A stretch of DNA of 56,308 bases from Candidatus Schekmanbacteria bacterium (lineage in GTDB: Bacteria > SZUA-182), in assembly GCA_016235675.1 (NCBI GenBank), contig JACRJN010000054.1:1-56308 (forward strand), written 5' to 3'. The position numbers were made by a program, and so were the translations under genes. Shown here piece after piece: positions 47,721-55,930 of this stretch (positions are counted from its first letter, which is position 1; every line of letters begins with the position of its first letter). Under the pieces are notes generated by a model. That model was not told the origin of the DNA. It did no database searches and was given only the letters and a program-made list of their open reading frames with translations.

Positions 47721-48149
47721 ATGAAACCAACCACCCTTCCCACAACCGAAAAAGAAGCCATCATCCGGCAACTAACGGACATTTTAGCCGAGCGGGAGGA
47801 GATTATCTTCTCCTATCTGCACGGTTCCTTTGTGGATGGGCAATACTTCCGGGACTTGGATGTGGCGGTGTATGTGGATGAGAAGTGCATAAACCGGGAA
47901 GGTGCCTGGGATTATGAATTTAAATTAGCTTCGGATTTGAACGATCAAATCAGGCGGGTGACTATAGACACCAAGGTTTTTAATTATGCTCCGATAGGGT
48001 TTCAATATCATGTAACTTGTGGTAGATTATTAACCAACCGGGATGATGATTTGCGGGTGGATGTGATTAGCAGGGTTTGGAATCTTTATTTTGACTTGCA
48101 GCCTTTAAACAGACGTCTTTTTAAAGATTTGGTGGGTGTCGATGAGTAA
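47721..48149 (+). CDS. mntA: MntA-type nucleotidyltransferase antitoxin
   Basis: A 142-aa MNT protein: SYLHGSFVDGQYFRDLDVAVYVDE holds the GS and D-x-D active site, and the C-terminal half has a conserved PIGFQYHVTCGRLL segment. In type VII toxin-antitoxin systems this enzyme AMPylates the HEPN toxin HepT. It overlaps the next gene by 8 nt. Ribosome binding site weak; a palindromic repeat ends just before the start. Confidence 0.9.
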   Translation: MKPTTLPTTEKEAIIRQLTDILAEREEIIFSYLHGSFVDGQYFRDLDVAVYVDEKCINREGAWDYEFKLASDLNDQIRRVTIDTKVFNYAPIGFQYHVTCGRLLTNRDDDLRVDVISRVWNLYFDLQPLNRRLFKDLVGVDE

Positions 48150-48561
48150 AATTAATATTGAGCGTGTAAATCAATTTATCAGTGAAATGAATGAGGCATT
48201 GAAGTCTGTCAAATCTATATTAGAATCATCCACAGAAGACATAATTCAAAACAAAATGCAACTGGATATTTTAAAATATAATTTGATTATTGCAATACAG
48301 GCGACTATCGACATCTGCTACCACGTTTCCGGCAAATTGGGCATGGCTCCACAAAGTTATAAGGATTGCTTTAAAAATTTAACCGAATTAGGAATAATAG
48401 ATAAATATTTATCTAAACGGTTAGAGGACTTGGCCGGGTTGCGTAATATATTGATTCATTTGTATTGGAAAGTGGATAATGCCCTGGTTTGTAAAACCGC
48501 AAAAGAAAACCTTGATTGTTTCCCGTTGTTTGTAAAATCTTTGGCGAAATTGGATGTTTGA
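48142..48561 (+). CDS. hepT: HepT-type HEPN endoribonuclease toxin
   Basis: A 139-aa all-helical HEPN protein. The RNase motif R-x4-H is present as LRNILIHLYW, including the following Tyr that the partner MntA modifies. IQATIDICYHVSGKLGMAPQSYKD is the usual central helix. Unlike the HEPN gene at 28733, this one is intact. Start ATG 48142 overlaps the end of mntA. Confidence 0.92.
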   Translation: MSKINIERVNQFISEMNEALKSVKSILESSTEDIIQNKMQLDILKYNLIIAIQATIDICYHVSGKLGMAPQSYKDCFKNLTELGIIDKYLSKRLEDLAGLRNILIHLYWKVDNALVCKTAKENLDCFPLFVKSLAKLDV

Positions 48562-48599
48562 AATGAGGGAATATAAGAATAGCTAAAGGAGAAAAATAA

Positions 48600-49265
48600 A
48601 TGATTATCACCAAACCGAAACCCATGGCGCAGGTTATGCGCTGCCTTGCGGGGATACAGCGGGTCTTTCTGGTGGGGTGCGGCGAATGCGCCACCACTTG
48701 TATGACCGGCGGGGCAGAGCAAATTCAAGAAATGAAGGCCAAACTGGAAGCCGAGGGCAAGGAGGTTGTCGGCTCGTTTGTCGGCGAATCGGATTGCCAT
48801 ATCCTGGACATGAAGCGTCAGGTGCGCCTGAATAAAGAAGCGGCGGACAAGGCCGAAGCCTTTCTGGTTTTGTCTTGCGGCGCCGGGGTGCAGACTTTCA
48901 GCGAGATTCTGGACAAGCCGGTCTATGCTGCCAATGATACCATGTTTTTAGGCAACATCCAGCGCTTCGGGGTCTTTGCCGAGCGCTGCTCCCTTTGCGG
49001 GGATTGCGTGCTGAACGAAACCGGCGGGATCTGCCCGGTCACCAACTGCCCCAAGGGGCTGCTCAACGGCCCTTGCGGGGGGATGAATAAAGGCATGTGC
49101 GAGGTCAATCAGGAGCGGGAATGCGCCTGGGTCATGATTTATAAACGCCTGCTTTTGCTCAACCAATTAGATAAGATGAAAACGCCGCTGGCCGCTAAAA
49201 ATTACGCCACATCCAACAAACCGCACAGCCTGACTTTGGAACGCAAGAAAGGGGGGGCCGCATGA
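48600..49265 (+). CDS. metV: MetV-type methylenetetrahydrofolate reductase C-terminal domain protein
   Basis: A 221-aa iron-sulfur and zinc-binding subunit found with MetF in acetogens and other anaerobes. GCGECATTCMTGG and CSLCGDCVLNETGGICPVTNC, then GPCGGMNKGMCEV, give the cysteine clusters of the MTHFR_C family. It probably feeds electrons to MetF for reduction of methylene-THF to methyl-THF. Its stop overlaps the metF ATG (ATGA), so the two are coupled. Strong ribosome binding site (AAAGGAG). Confidence 0.93.
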   Translation: MIITKPKPMAQVMRCLAGIQRVFLVGCGECATTCMTGGAEQIQEMKAKLEAEGKEVVGSFVGESDCHILDMKRQVRLNKEAADKAEAFLVLSCGAGVQTFSEILDKPVYAANDTMFLGNIQRFGVFAERCSLCGDCVLNETGGICPVTNCPKGLLNGPCGGMNKGMCEVNQERECAWVMIYKRLLLLNQLDKMKTPLAAKNYATSNKPHSLTLERKKGGAA

Positions 49266-50197
49266 CCGGATTAGCAGAAGTCTTCAGCCTGGGGAAATTC
49301 GCCGTAACCGCCGAGGCCGGGCCGCCGAAGGGCACCAATGTTCAGCAGATGCTGGAACACGCCCACCTCCTGAAAGGCCGGGTACACGCCGTCAACGTCA
49401 CCGACAACCAAAGCTCAGTGATGCGCATGGGATCGCTGGCCGCCAGTCACTTATTGATAGAGGCCGGGCTGGAGCCGGTCTTCCAGATGACCTGCCGAGA
49501 CCGCAACCGTCTGGCTATCCAATCCGATCTGCTCAGCGCCCATGTATTAGGCATCAGGAACGTTTTGGCTCTGACCGGGGACTATATCAGCGTAGGCGAT
49601 CACCCGCAGGCCAAGCCGGTTTTCGATCTGGAATCGGTGCAGCTTTTGCAGGTCATCGCCCGCCTGAACAGCGGCTATGATTGCGCCACCGTTTCCGCTG
49701 GCAAGCCAACGACAACCGGTATTCAACTGGACGGGGCAACGGAATTCTTTCCCGGAGCGGTTGTTGCTCCTGAAGCCGAACCGCTTGAGCCGCAATTGAT
49801 CAAGTTTGAAAAGAAGGTCAACGCCGGGGCCAAATTTTTCCAGACCCAGGCAATTTATAATATGGACAAATTCGCTAAATTTATGGAAACTGCCCGCCAA
49901 TTCGACGTCAAGATCATGGCCGGTATCCTGTTGCTTAAATCGGCGGGAATGGCCAATTACCTGAACAAGTTCGTTCCCGGTATCCAGGTGCCGGATGATC
50001 TGATCGCCGAACTCAACGCCGCCAAAGAGCGCGCGCAAGACGACAAGAAGCTGGCCGCCAAATACCAGATGGAAGCCGGAATCTCGATCGCCGGCCGCCA
50101 AATCCGCCGGATGAAAGACCTCTGCCACGGCGCCCACGTCATGGCCATCGGCGCCGAGGATAGGGTACCGGCTATTTTGGATGAAGCGGGGCTGTGA
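49262..50197 (+). CDS. metF: Methylenetetrahydrofolate reductase MetF
   Basis: A 311-aa FAD-dependent TIM barrel. TAEAGPPKGTN at the start, FQMTCRDRNRLAIQSDLL, NVLALTGDY, AGAKFFQTQAIYN and MAGILLLKSAGMANYLNKFVPG are the family landmarks. With MetV it forms the reductase of the methyl branch of the acetyl-CoA pathway or of methionine synthesis. The gene is the last of this two-gene operon; a family C repeat follows. Confidence 0.95.
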   Translation: MTGLAEVFSLGKFAVTAEAGPPKGTNVQQMLEHAHLLKGRVHAVNVTDNQSSVMRMGSLAASHLLIEAGLEPVFQMTCRDRNRLAIQSDLLSAHVLGIRNVLALTGDYISVGDHPQAKPVFDLESVQLLQVIARLNSGYDCATVSAGKPTTTGIQLDGATEFFPGAVVAPEAEPLEPQLIKFEKKVNAGAKFFQTQAIYNMDKFAKFMETARQFDVKIMAGILLLKSAGMANYLNKFVPGIQVPDDLIAELNAAKERAQDDKKLAAKYQMEAGISIAGRQIRRMKDLCHGAHVMAIGAEDRVPAILDEAGL

Positions 50198-50218
50198 AGA
50201 TTATCCATTTGATGTTGA

Positions 50219-50298
50219 TGTTTCGGTGTGTGTCACACCGAAACCATAAAGGGGAACGTTACCCCTGGTTAATTTCGGCGTGAAACACACCGAAATAT
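50219..50298. repeat. Palindromic repeat, family C, double unit
   Basis: Units TTTCGGTGTGTGTCACACCGAAA and TTTCGGCGTGAAACACACCGAAA separated by AAGGGGAACGTTACCCCT. Same architecture as 1228-1313. Confidence 0.85.
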
Positions 50299-50360
50299 CC
50301 GAAAGGTCTGCGCTACGATAAATGTAACTTGGTATTAATCATCTCAGGGATGGAGAACGT

Positions 50361-51005
50361 ATGGAAATTTTACTTTCACCTGTCGAAGTAAGAATTTTAG
50401 GCTCTCTGATTGAAAAAGAACTAACCACCCCTCAATATTATCCCCTTTCTCTGAACGCCTTGACCAACGCCTGTAACCAAAAATCGAACCGCGATCCGGT
50501 GATGGAACTGAACGATGAAGAACTCTCTATAGTGCTGGAAGAGTTGCGGTTCAAAAAATTGATCTGGCAGGTTTCCAGCGCCGGGGACAGAGTAGACAAG
50601 TATAAGCATAATATCCAGGCTATCAATAACTTTGCTATTCAGGAAATAAGTATCTTAGCCGAGCTTTTCCTGCGGGGGCCGCAAACTTTGGGAGAATTGC
50701 GCACCCATACCGCCCGGTTTTATGAATTTGAAAGCCTGGACGAGGTGGAAAAGATACTGCAAGGGCTGATCGATGATCCCAAAGGGCCTTTTGTGCAAAA
50801 ACTTCCCAGAGAAGCCGGCAGAAAGGAAAACAGATATGCCCATCTCTTGTGCGGGGAAGTAATCATCGAAAGCCAACCGGATCAAGGGGAAATCCAAATC
50901 AAAACCCCGCGCCTGGAAGCTTTGGAACGGGAAATAGCTTTTCTGAAAGAGGAATTGGTCAGGTTAAAGGAACAATTCAATTTGTTTAAAAAGCAATTTG
51001 AATAA
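50361..51005 (+). CDS. YceH/DUF480 family protein
   Basis: A 214-aa protein with two winged-helix-like domains. SPVEVRILGSLIEKELTTPQYYPLSLNALTNACNQKSNRDP is the unmistakable DUF480 N-terminus, and LRGPQTLGELRTHTARFYEF marks the second domain. It ends with a coiled coil (LEREIAFLKEELVRLKEQF). Function not established; a regulatory DNA-binding role is often assumed. A good ribosome binding site (GGGATGGAG) precedes the ATG. Confidence 0.93.
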   Translation: MEILLSPVEVRILGSLIEKELTTPQYYPLSLNALTNACNQKSNRDPVMELNDEELSIVLEELRFKKLIWQVSSAGDRVDKYKHNIQAINNFAIQEISILAELFLRGPQTLGELRTHTARFYEFESLDEVEKILQGLIDDPKGPFVQKLPREAGRKENRYAHLLCGEVIIESQPDQGEIQIKTPRLEALEREIAFLKEELVRLKEQFNLFKKQFE

Positions 51006-51058
51006 ATAACCCAGGTTGCCGCCGTACATGGTTTTTGTTTAACCAGTTACAATATGTT

Positions 51059-51195
51059 GGTAGCGTTCTCAATCAGAGACCCGAAGCGTCATTGCGAGGC
51101 AGCCGATATGCCGAAGCAATCTCATCCACACGCATGGAGATTGCTTCGCTACCGCTCGCAATGACACTTCGGGGGCTCCCTATTGCTACGCGACC
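51059..51195. repeat. Nested repeat: same host plus family A composite as 33248-33382, inverted
   Basis: Left flank GGTAGCGTTCTCAATCAGAG, family A core 51088-51165, right flank GGGGGCTCCCTATTGCTACG and CGACC. Confidence 0.88.
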
Positions 51196-51239
51196 AAAGG
51201 TTAAAAAAAATTAACTTATGGTACCCTCACCCTAGCCCC

Positions 51240-51347
51240 AATACCGTTCACTTAAGACGTAGCGCAGGGCTTTAGCCCTGCTTATGGGGTGGTTTTGGCG
51301 GGAACGAAGGAGCAGACCTAAAGGTCTGCGCTACGTTAAGTGAACAG
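51240..51347. repeat. Nested repeat: family K host with family B guest
   Basis: CAATACCGTTCACTTAA at the left and TTAAGTGAAC at the right (last bases diverged), with AGCGCAGGGCTTTAGCCCTGC and GCAGACCTAAAGGTCTGCGCT inside. Same composite as 4238-4352 with the guest inverted. Confidence 0.86.
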
Positions 51348-51415
51348 CTTAGCCGCCCTTCAGTCTCATGTCCCATTTGGGATTCTCCTTTCTGTTGCCT
51401 TGGTGTATCTTGTTA

Positions 51416-51518
51416 ATACCAAGTTGCGTTCAAAATGATACAAATGTAGTTGCCCAATTCCTTGGGCAGAAAGAACCTGATAAATCAGGTAACTACATTT
51501 TTAAACGCAAGTTGGTAT
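51416..51518. repeat. Palindromic element with ATACCAAGTTGCGTT ends
   Basis: Terminal inverted repeats ATACCAAGTTGCGTT and AACGCAAGTTGGTAT (one mismatch), then AAATGTAGTTG / GTAACTACATTT inside, then CCCAATTCCTTGGG and CCTGATAAATCAGG small palindromes. Confidence 0.85.
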
Positions 51519-51658
51519 AAGGACTGCCTGTCCCCCCTGATGCTTACATTTTTTTAATACGAAAAATCGGCGGATTTTCTTCCCTGGAATATTGAAAAAA
51601 AGTTACTCATGTGTTAAGCTAAATATAAATTCCACTGAATTGGCGACAGGTAAGCCAT

Positions 51659-52858
51659 ATGAATTACCAGCAACTTTCGGATATAGAATTGATTGAGCTT
51701 TTCTTGCGGCAAGACGCGGATTGCGTTGCCATACGGGATGAGTTGTTTGGCCGCTATTATCCGCGCCTCGATCAGCGTATCCGGGCGGTGCTGCATAATT
51801 GCGGCCTGCCGTACTCGCCGGGGGTGTTTTATTACAATGAAATATTCTTGGATATTTATAAACAGCTATTTGAATTGGATGCCTTGAGAGTAATTCTGCA
51901 AAAGTATGATGCCGGAAAAGGGGTGTTCAGTAGTTGGTTTTTAAACTATGTGGTGGTCAATAAGGTCAGGGATTGGCTGAAAAAAAAGCGTGATTTCAAC
52001 AAGGAAAGGAACATCGACCGGCTGAAAACCAGAATCAGTCAGGAACAAAGGGAATTGTCTTTGACCGAACCGCAGGCAAATGACGGTGAGGGGCTAGCGT
52101 TAGCCGAACTGTTGCAGTCAAAAGAAACGCTGGAGGATGAGGAACGGCAAAAAGTTGTTAACACCGCGCTTAATCGGCTTTCTTCCAATCAAAGAGCGGT
52201 CATTTACCTGATGTTTAGCGCTTATATTGATTTGCCGGAGGAAAGTTTGGTGTATTTAGCCCGAGAAATAAAAATAGCTTTACCCTTGGTCAAGGAAAAG
52301 CTAAGCAGCATCTCTTTAGAAATCAGGCAATCGGAAAAATATCGGCAGGGGGAGCGGATCGAACTTGCCCTGGCTTGTTTATTCCAGCAAAAGGAGATGT
52401 TGGAAAAAAAACTGGCTGCTATAGAATGGGAATTAACTAACCTTTTTCCCGACCGGGAAAATCCCCTTCAAAATGATATTACCCGCCTGCAACTGAAAGA
52501 CTTTATCCAAGCCCGGCAAGATTTAACCCTGGTGTACAAAAAGGGGTGTCTGACAGAATCGGAATATCATTATAACTTATTGTTAATCAAGCATCAGCAC
52601 ACCGCAAAACAATTAGCGAATACCGTACAAAAATGGTCTAAATCAGTCCGGGAATACAATGCCGGTAAATACATCGCCTGCCCCGGTTATAAACGACTGG
52701 CGGCTTTATTTAATATCCCTGAAGGGACTATCGCCAGCCGCATCAATCGTGCGGTGAATAATTTAAAAGAGTTGTTGCAAGGGGAAGAAAAGGGCTATAA
52801 TGATCGTATATGTAAACCAGGGGTTTCCTGTCTTGGGGGTGATGGACATGTCCTTTGA
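51659..52858 (+). CDS. Long sigma-factor-like protein (ECF/sigma-70 type)
   Basis: A 399-aa protein, about twice the length of an ordinary ECF sigma factor. Residues about 5-115 resemble sigma region 2 (LRQDADCVAIRDELFGRYYPRLDQRIRAVL, KGVFSSWFLNYVVVNKVRDWLKKKRD). A region-4-like segment (LNRLSSNQRAVIYLMFSAYIDL) lies at about 175-200, followed by a long helical insert. A second helix-turn-helix of region-4 type is at about 342-375 (RLAALFNIPEGTIASRINRAVNNLKELL). It may direct RNA polymerase to a dedicated regulon or have become an adapter. The following gene overlaps by 11 nt and a CHAT protease gene comes next. I do not recognise this exact architecture as a described family. Confidence 0.72.
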   Translation: MNYQQLSDIELIELFLRQDADCVAIRDELFGRYYPRLDQRIRAVLHNCGLPYSPGVFYYNEIFLDIYKQLFELDALRVILQKYDAGKGVFSSWFLNYVVVNKVRDWLKKKRDFNKERNIDRLKTRISQEQRELSLTEPQANDGEGLALAELLQSKETLEDEERQKVVNTALNRLSSNQRAVIYLMFSAYIDLPEESLVYLAREIKIALPLVKEKLSSISLEIRQSEKYRQGERIELALACLFQQKEMLEKKLAAIEWELTNLFPDRENPLQNDITRLQLKDFIQARQDLTLVYKKGCLTESEYHYNLLLIKHQHTAKQLANTVQKWSKSVREYNAGKYIACPGYKRLAALFNIPEGTIASRINRAVNNLKELLQGEEKGYNDRICKPGVSCLGGDGHVL

Positions 52859-53570
52859 ATCGGAGAAAATACAACCGGAATTTTTACAGCAATTGCGTTC
52901 TGTGTTTGAGGCCAAATCCCGGCGATATGAGCAAACGCGGTCTTATTGCGGGCACGAAACTAACGCGGAGCAGTTGGAATTCAGGCTGTGGGAATACGCA
53001 TCGGGAGATATGCCGGATGATTTAGCCGAACCCTTTTGGGAGCGGATACAGGAATGCCCGTATTGCTTAGAGAAACTATTGCAGATTCAGCAATCTATCC
53101 GGCATGTAGACAAGCAGCTTTCTTATCCGCCGGCACAAATAAATAAGCTGATTAAGCAAAAAAACGGGGCTAATCTTTTGGACATAGCGCTTGGATGGGT
53201 TAAGGGTTTATTAGAGTTGATCAACACCACCGGTTTATTATTGCCTCCCGAACCCGTTCCCGTCATCAGAGGCTCTGCTCAAATCTCCCTTCCGGCGTTA
53301 AGAATAGCTGAAGAATTTGAAAAATGTACCGTGCAGGTGTTGGCCGAAAAAACCGATCATCAAACCTGCAATATCGAGGTGAAAGTTCAGCCTCTAATCC
53401 CTCTTGCTGAAGATTTAAAGGTTACCCTGAAAAAATCGCAGCGTTTGCTGATTTCAAAATCGTTAACGGGCGATGGAATCGGCTTTGAAGAATTGACGCC
53501 GGGAAGTTATCAAATAATCCTGGCGCTGGGGAATGAAAGCTGGGGGCAGATTCTGCTGCAAATAGATTAG
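52848..53570 (+). CDS. Zinc-finger-like protein, possible anti-sigma factor
   Basis: A 240-aa soluble protein. The start at 52848 is preceded by GGGGG at 8 nt. Residues about 30-75 hold YCGHE and, after LEFRLWEYASGDMP, the pair ECPYC. This looks like an anti-sigma zinc-binding domain (zf-HC2 type: L-x2-Y-x2-G-x-L/M followed by CxxC), although the ligand set is C34, H36, C70 and C73 rather than the classical H-x3-C-x2-C. The C-terminal half (about 135-240) is beta-rich (IEVKVQPLIPLAEDLKVTLKK, FEELTPGSYQIILALGN), resembling small Ig- or carboxypeptidase-regulatory-like folds. No membrane helix is clear. Overlap with the sigma-like gene strongly suggests direct partnership. Confidence 0.65.
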   Translation: MSFESEKIQPEFLQQLRSVFEAKSRRYEQTRSYCGHETNAEQLEFRLWEYASGDMPDDLAEPFWERIQECPYCLEKLLQIQQSIRHVDKQLSYPPAQINKLIKQKNGANLLDIALGWVKGLLELINTTGLLLPPEPVPVIRGSAQISLPALRIAEEFEKCTVQVLAEKTDHQTCNIEVKVQPLIPLAEDLKVTLKKSQRLLISKSLTGDGIGFEELTPGSYQIILALGNESWGQILLQID

Positions 53571-53631
53571 TACAGCATCCATTTTCGAAGTAAACAAAAA
53601 CCCAAAGCCTGCATTTAGGTGGTGATTCATA

Positions 53632-55878
53632 TTGAACACTAAGCCGTCATCTGAAAACAACATCTTTGTATTAAAGGTATTTCAAAAGCAACAGCACCTT
53701 GAAGTAAGCGCCTTTGAAAGAAAAGGCCCCTTGCGGAATTTTGTCGAACACCGCTTTAGAGAGGACGAAGTCGATCGTTGTCATCAGGAGCTAATCGCCC
53801 TTTTCAACAAATGCAACCGTCAGGGGGAAATCTCACAGGATCAGCTTAAAAAATTGAAAGCCTTAGGCCAATTGCTCTATGACGAGTTATTGCCCCTAAC
53901 CGCCAAGCAAAGCCTAAATTCCACCCAGGCGGAATATCTTATTTTAGATGTAGACGACAAATTGAATCACCTTCCTTGGGAATTGCTTTTCGACGGTTCC
54001 CGCTTCTTATGCCTGCGTTTTAGTATGGGAAGAATTATCCGCACTACGGATGTTCCCCAAGCCGCTAAGTCACGAAATCTTAACTCCCCCTTAAAAATGC
54101 TTGTCTTATTCGATCCTAAAGGCGATCTTGCGGCGTCTTGGGGAAAAGACGAATTAACGGAAGGGGAGTTAATCCTGGATTTTCTTTCCCGGCAGAATTC
54201 ATTGGCGGCGGATTTTAAAGGCAGCCCGATTGACGGCAATTACCTAAAAATGTACCTGCGGGATTATGACTTGATCCATTATGCGGGGCACGCTGAATAT
54301 GACTTACAGGCTGTGGAAAAAAGCGGCTGGCTGCTGTCCGATAAAAAACTGTTGGCTTCAGATATAGTCAAGATGCAAGGGGTGGAAAAGTCATTTCCCT
54401 CTCTTGTATTTTCCAACGCCTGCCAATCCGGGATCGCCGGCAAATGGAAGGCGCTGAATATCTACGACCTGGCCAAAGCCTTTCTGATAACCGGCGCACA
54501 GCATTACATCGGCACCCTCTGGGACATCTTGAATAAAACCAGTTCCCATTTGGCCTTGGCCTTCTATGCGGAGTTAGTTCAGGGGAAACCGGTGGGGGAG
54601 GCTTTAAAAAACGCCCGCTTACAGACAATTCAGGCACAGGGAGAAAAATCCATCATCTGGGCTAGTTATATCCTCTACGGTGACCCCACCGTTACTTATT
54701 TAAATCAGGCAAGCGTTGAACAAACAGACCGGCTTCAAAGCACAACCTCGGATATTAAACGGGGAACATGCCCAAAGCCGGTAACCGCGGTCTCTAAAAA
54801 AACTTGGATGTCTGGCGCTGTTTTATCGGGAGTCGTTTTACTGTTTTGGGTTGCTTTCCGCTTACACCATTCTCAGGAGGATGCTTTATTAAATCGAAAA
54901 TATAAAGCGGCTTTGGAGTATTTGGAGTCGGGAAATTATAGCGCCGCCATAACCTTAAGCCGGGAATTAGAGAAACTAAATCCCGGCACTGCCTATAGTT
55001 CGATAATTTTGGGTGACGTGTTTCTGGTTCAGGGGAATCTTAGCAAAGCGGTTATTGAATACACCAATGCCGCTGAAGGGGCAAGCTCATCGTCGCAGGA
55101 GAAAAGCCTGGCCTATAATCGCCTGGGACGGCTATATTCAAGTCAAAACAACTATAAACAAGCCCTGGCTTATTATGATCAAGCCATTAGCCATAATTCC
55201 CAAGATTCCCAATTATATTTTAACAAAGGGATGCTCTGCAAAAAAATAGGGGATTACCCGCAAGCCCAAAGGCAATTCGACCAGGTATTGCACTTAAATC
55301 CTCAAGACCGGCTGGCGGCTGTATTTAAAGAAGAGATCGGGCAATGTCTCGCCGACCTGGAAAATTCGGAGCGCAAAGAGAGGATAGATAAATTAATCAA
55401 TGAATTAGTTGAGGCATATCATAACCAAAACAGACCGCGTTCTGTCACCGGGGAGAAATCGGATACGCTGCCGACTATTACCTTTCTGGACTTTAAAAGC
55501 CGTGTTTCTGTAACCTCCCCTGAGGGTGAAGATGAATACATACTGCTCAAAACTATTGAGTATTTAAACCGGAGCGGGCAGGTCAAAGTGGTGGAACGTC
55601 AGTTAGTCGCGCATCTTCTGGAAGAACTTAAACTGGGGGCATCCGCACTGGCAGACCCGCAGGTATCGATCCGGCTGGGCAAGATACTGGCGGCTAAAGT
55701 GATCATTACCGGCAATATAATCAGAGAGGGAAGCCGCTTTATTATAGGAATGCGCCTGATTGAAACGGAAACCACCGCAATCCGTGCTGCAATTGCCGAA
55801 ACGCCGGAGACAACGCTTTCCCTGGATGAGATAGCCCGGATTCTGGCCGATAAGATTGTGGGCAGTATACAAAGATAA
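53632..55878 (+). CDS. CHAT protease with TM, TPR and CsgG-like C-terminal domain
   Basis: A 748-aa protein starting at TTG 53632 (AGGTGGTGA upstream). Residues about 100-360 form a CHAT caspase-like peptidase: LPWELLFDG, then the catalytic dyad His 220 in HYAGHAEY and Cys 264 in FSNACQSG, then GAQHYIGTLWDI and ILYGDPTVTYL, all typical. A single transmembrane helix lies at about 392-410 (SGAVLSGVVLLFWVAF). TPR repeats follow at about 425-585 (AAITLSRELEKLNPGTAYS, LAYNRLGRLYSSQNNYKQALAYYDQAI). The last 140 residues (about 605-745) look like a CsgG/LpoB-type domain (TITFLDFKS, VKVVERQLVAHLLEEL, LGKILAAKVIITGNI). The peptidase would face the cytoplasm and the TPR-CsgG part the periplasm, so it could relay envelope status to the sigma-like pair upstream. 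Confidence 0.85.
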   Translation: MNTKPSSENNIFVLKVFQKQQHLEVSAFERKGPLRNFVEHRFREDEVDRCHQELIALFNKCNRQGEISQDQLKKLKALGQLLYDELLPLTAKQSLNSTQAEYLILDVDDKLNHLPWELLFDGSRFLCLRFSMGRIIRTTDVPQAAKSRNLNSPLKMLVLFDPKGDLAASWGKDELTEGELILDFLSRQNSLAADFKGSPIDGNYLKMYLRDYDLIHYAGHAEYDLQAVEKSGWLLSDKKLLASDIVKMQGVEKSFPSLVFSNACQSGIAGKWKALNIYDLAKAFLITGAQHYIGTLWDILNKTSSHLALAFYAELVQGKPVGEALKNARLQTIQAQGEKSIIWASYILYGDPTVTYLNQASVEQTDRLQSTTSDIKRGTCPKPVTAVSKKTWMSGAVLSGVVLLFWVAFRLHHSQEDALLNRKYKAALEYLESGNYSAAITLSRELEKLNPGTAYSSIILGDVFLVQGNLSKAVIEYTNAAEGASSSSQEKSLAYNRLGRLYSSQNNYKQALAYYDQAISHNSQDSQLYFNKGMLCKKIGDYPQAQRQFDQVLHLNPQDRLAAVFKEEIGQCLADLENSERKERIDKLINELVEAYHNQNRPRSVTGEKSDTLPTITFLDFKSRVSVTSPEGEDEYILLKTIEYLNRSGQVKVVERQLVAHLLEELKLGASALADPQVSIRLGKILAAKVIITGNIIREGSRFIIGMRLIETETTAIRAAIAETPETTLSLDEIARILADKIVGSIQR

Positions 55879-55930
55879 AAATAGATCCACAGAAACATGA
55901 AGGGTCGAAACACGGGAAAAATTGAGAGTG

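Larger units (their letters stand above)
51006..51658. other. Gene-free region made mostly of repeats
   Basis: Contains three separate repeat elements (51059-51195, 51240-51347 and 51416-51518, listed individually) and about 140 bp of AT-rich sequence before the sigma-factor-like gene, which should hold its promoter. No gene seen. Confidence 0.8.

Noticed and set aside
1129-51195. Evenly built palindromes considered as CRISPR arrays
   Set aside because: Copies are dispersed singly, with inverted rather than regularly spaced direct repeats, and no cas genes are present.
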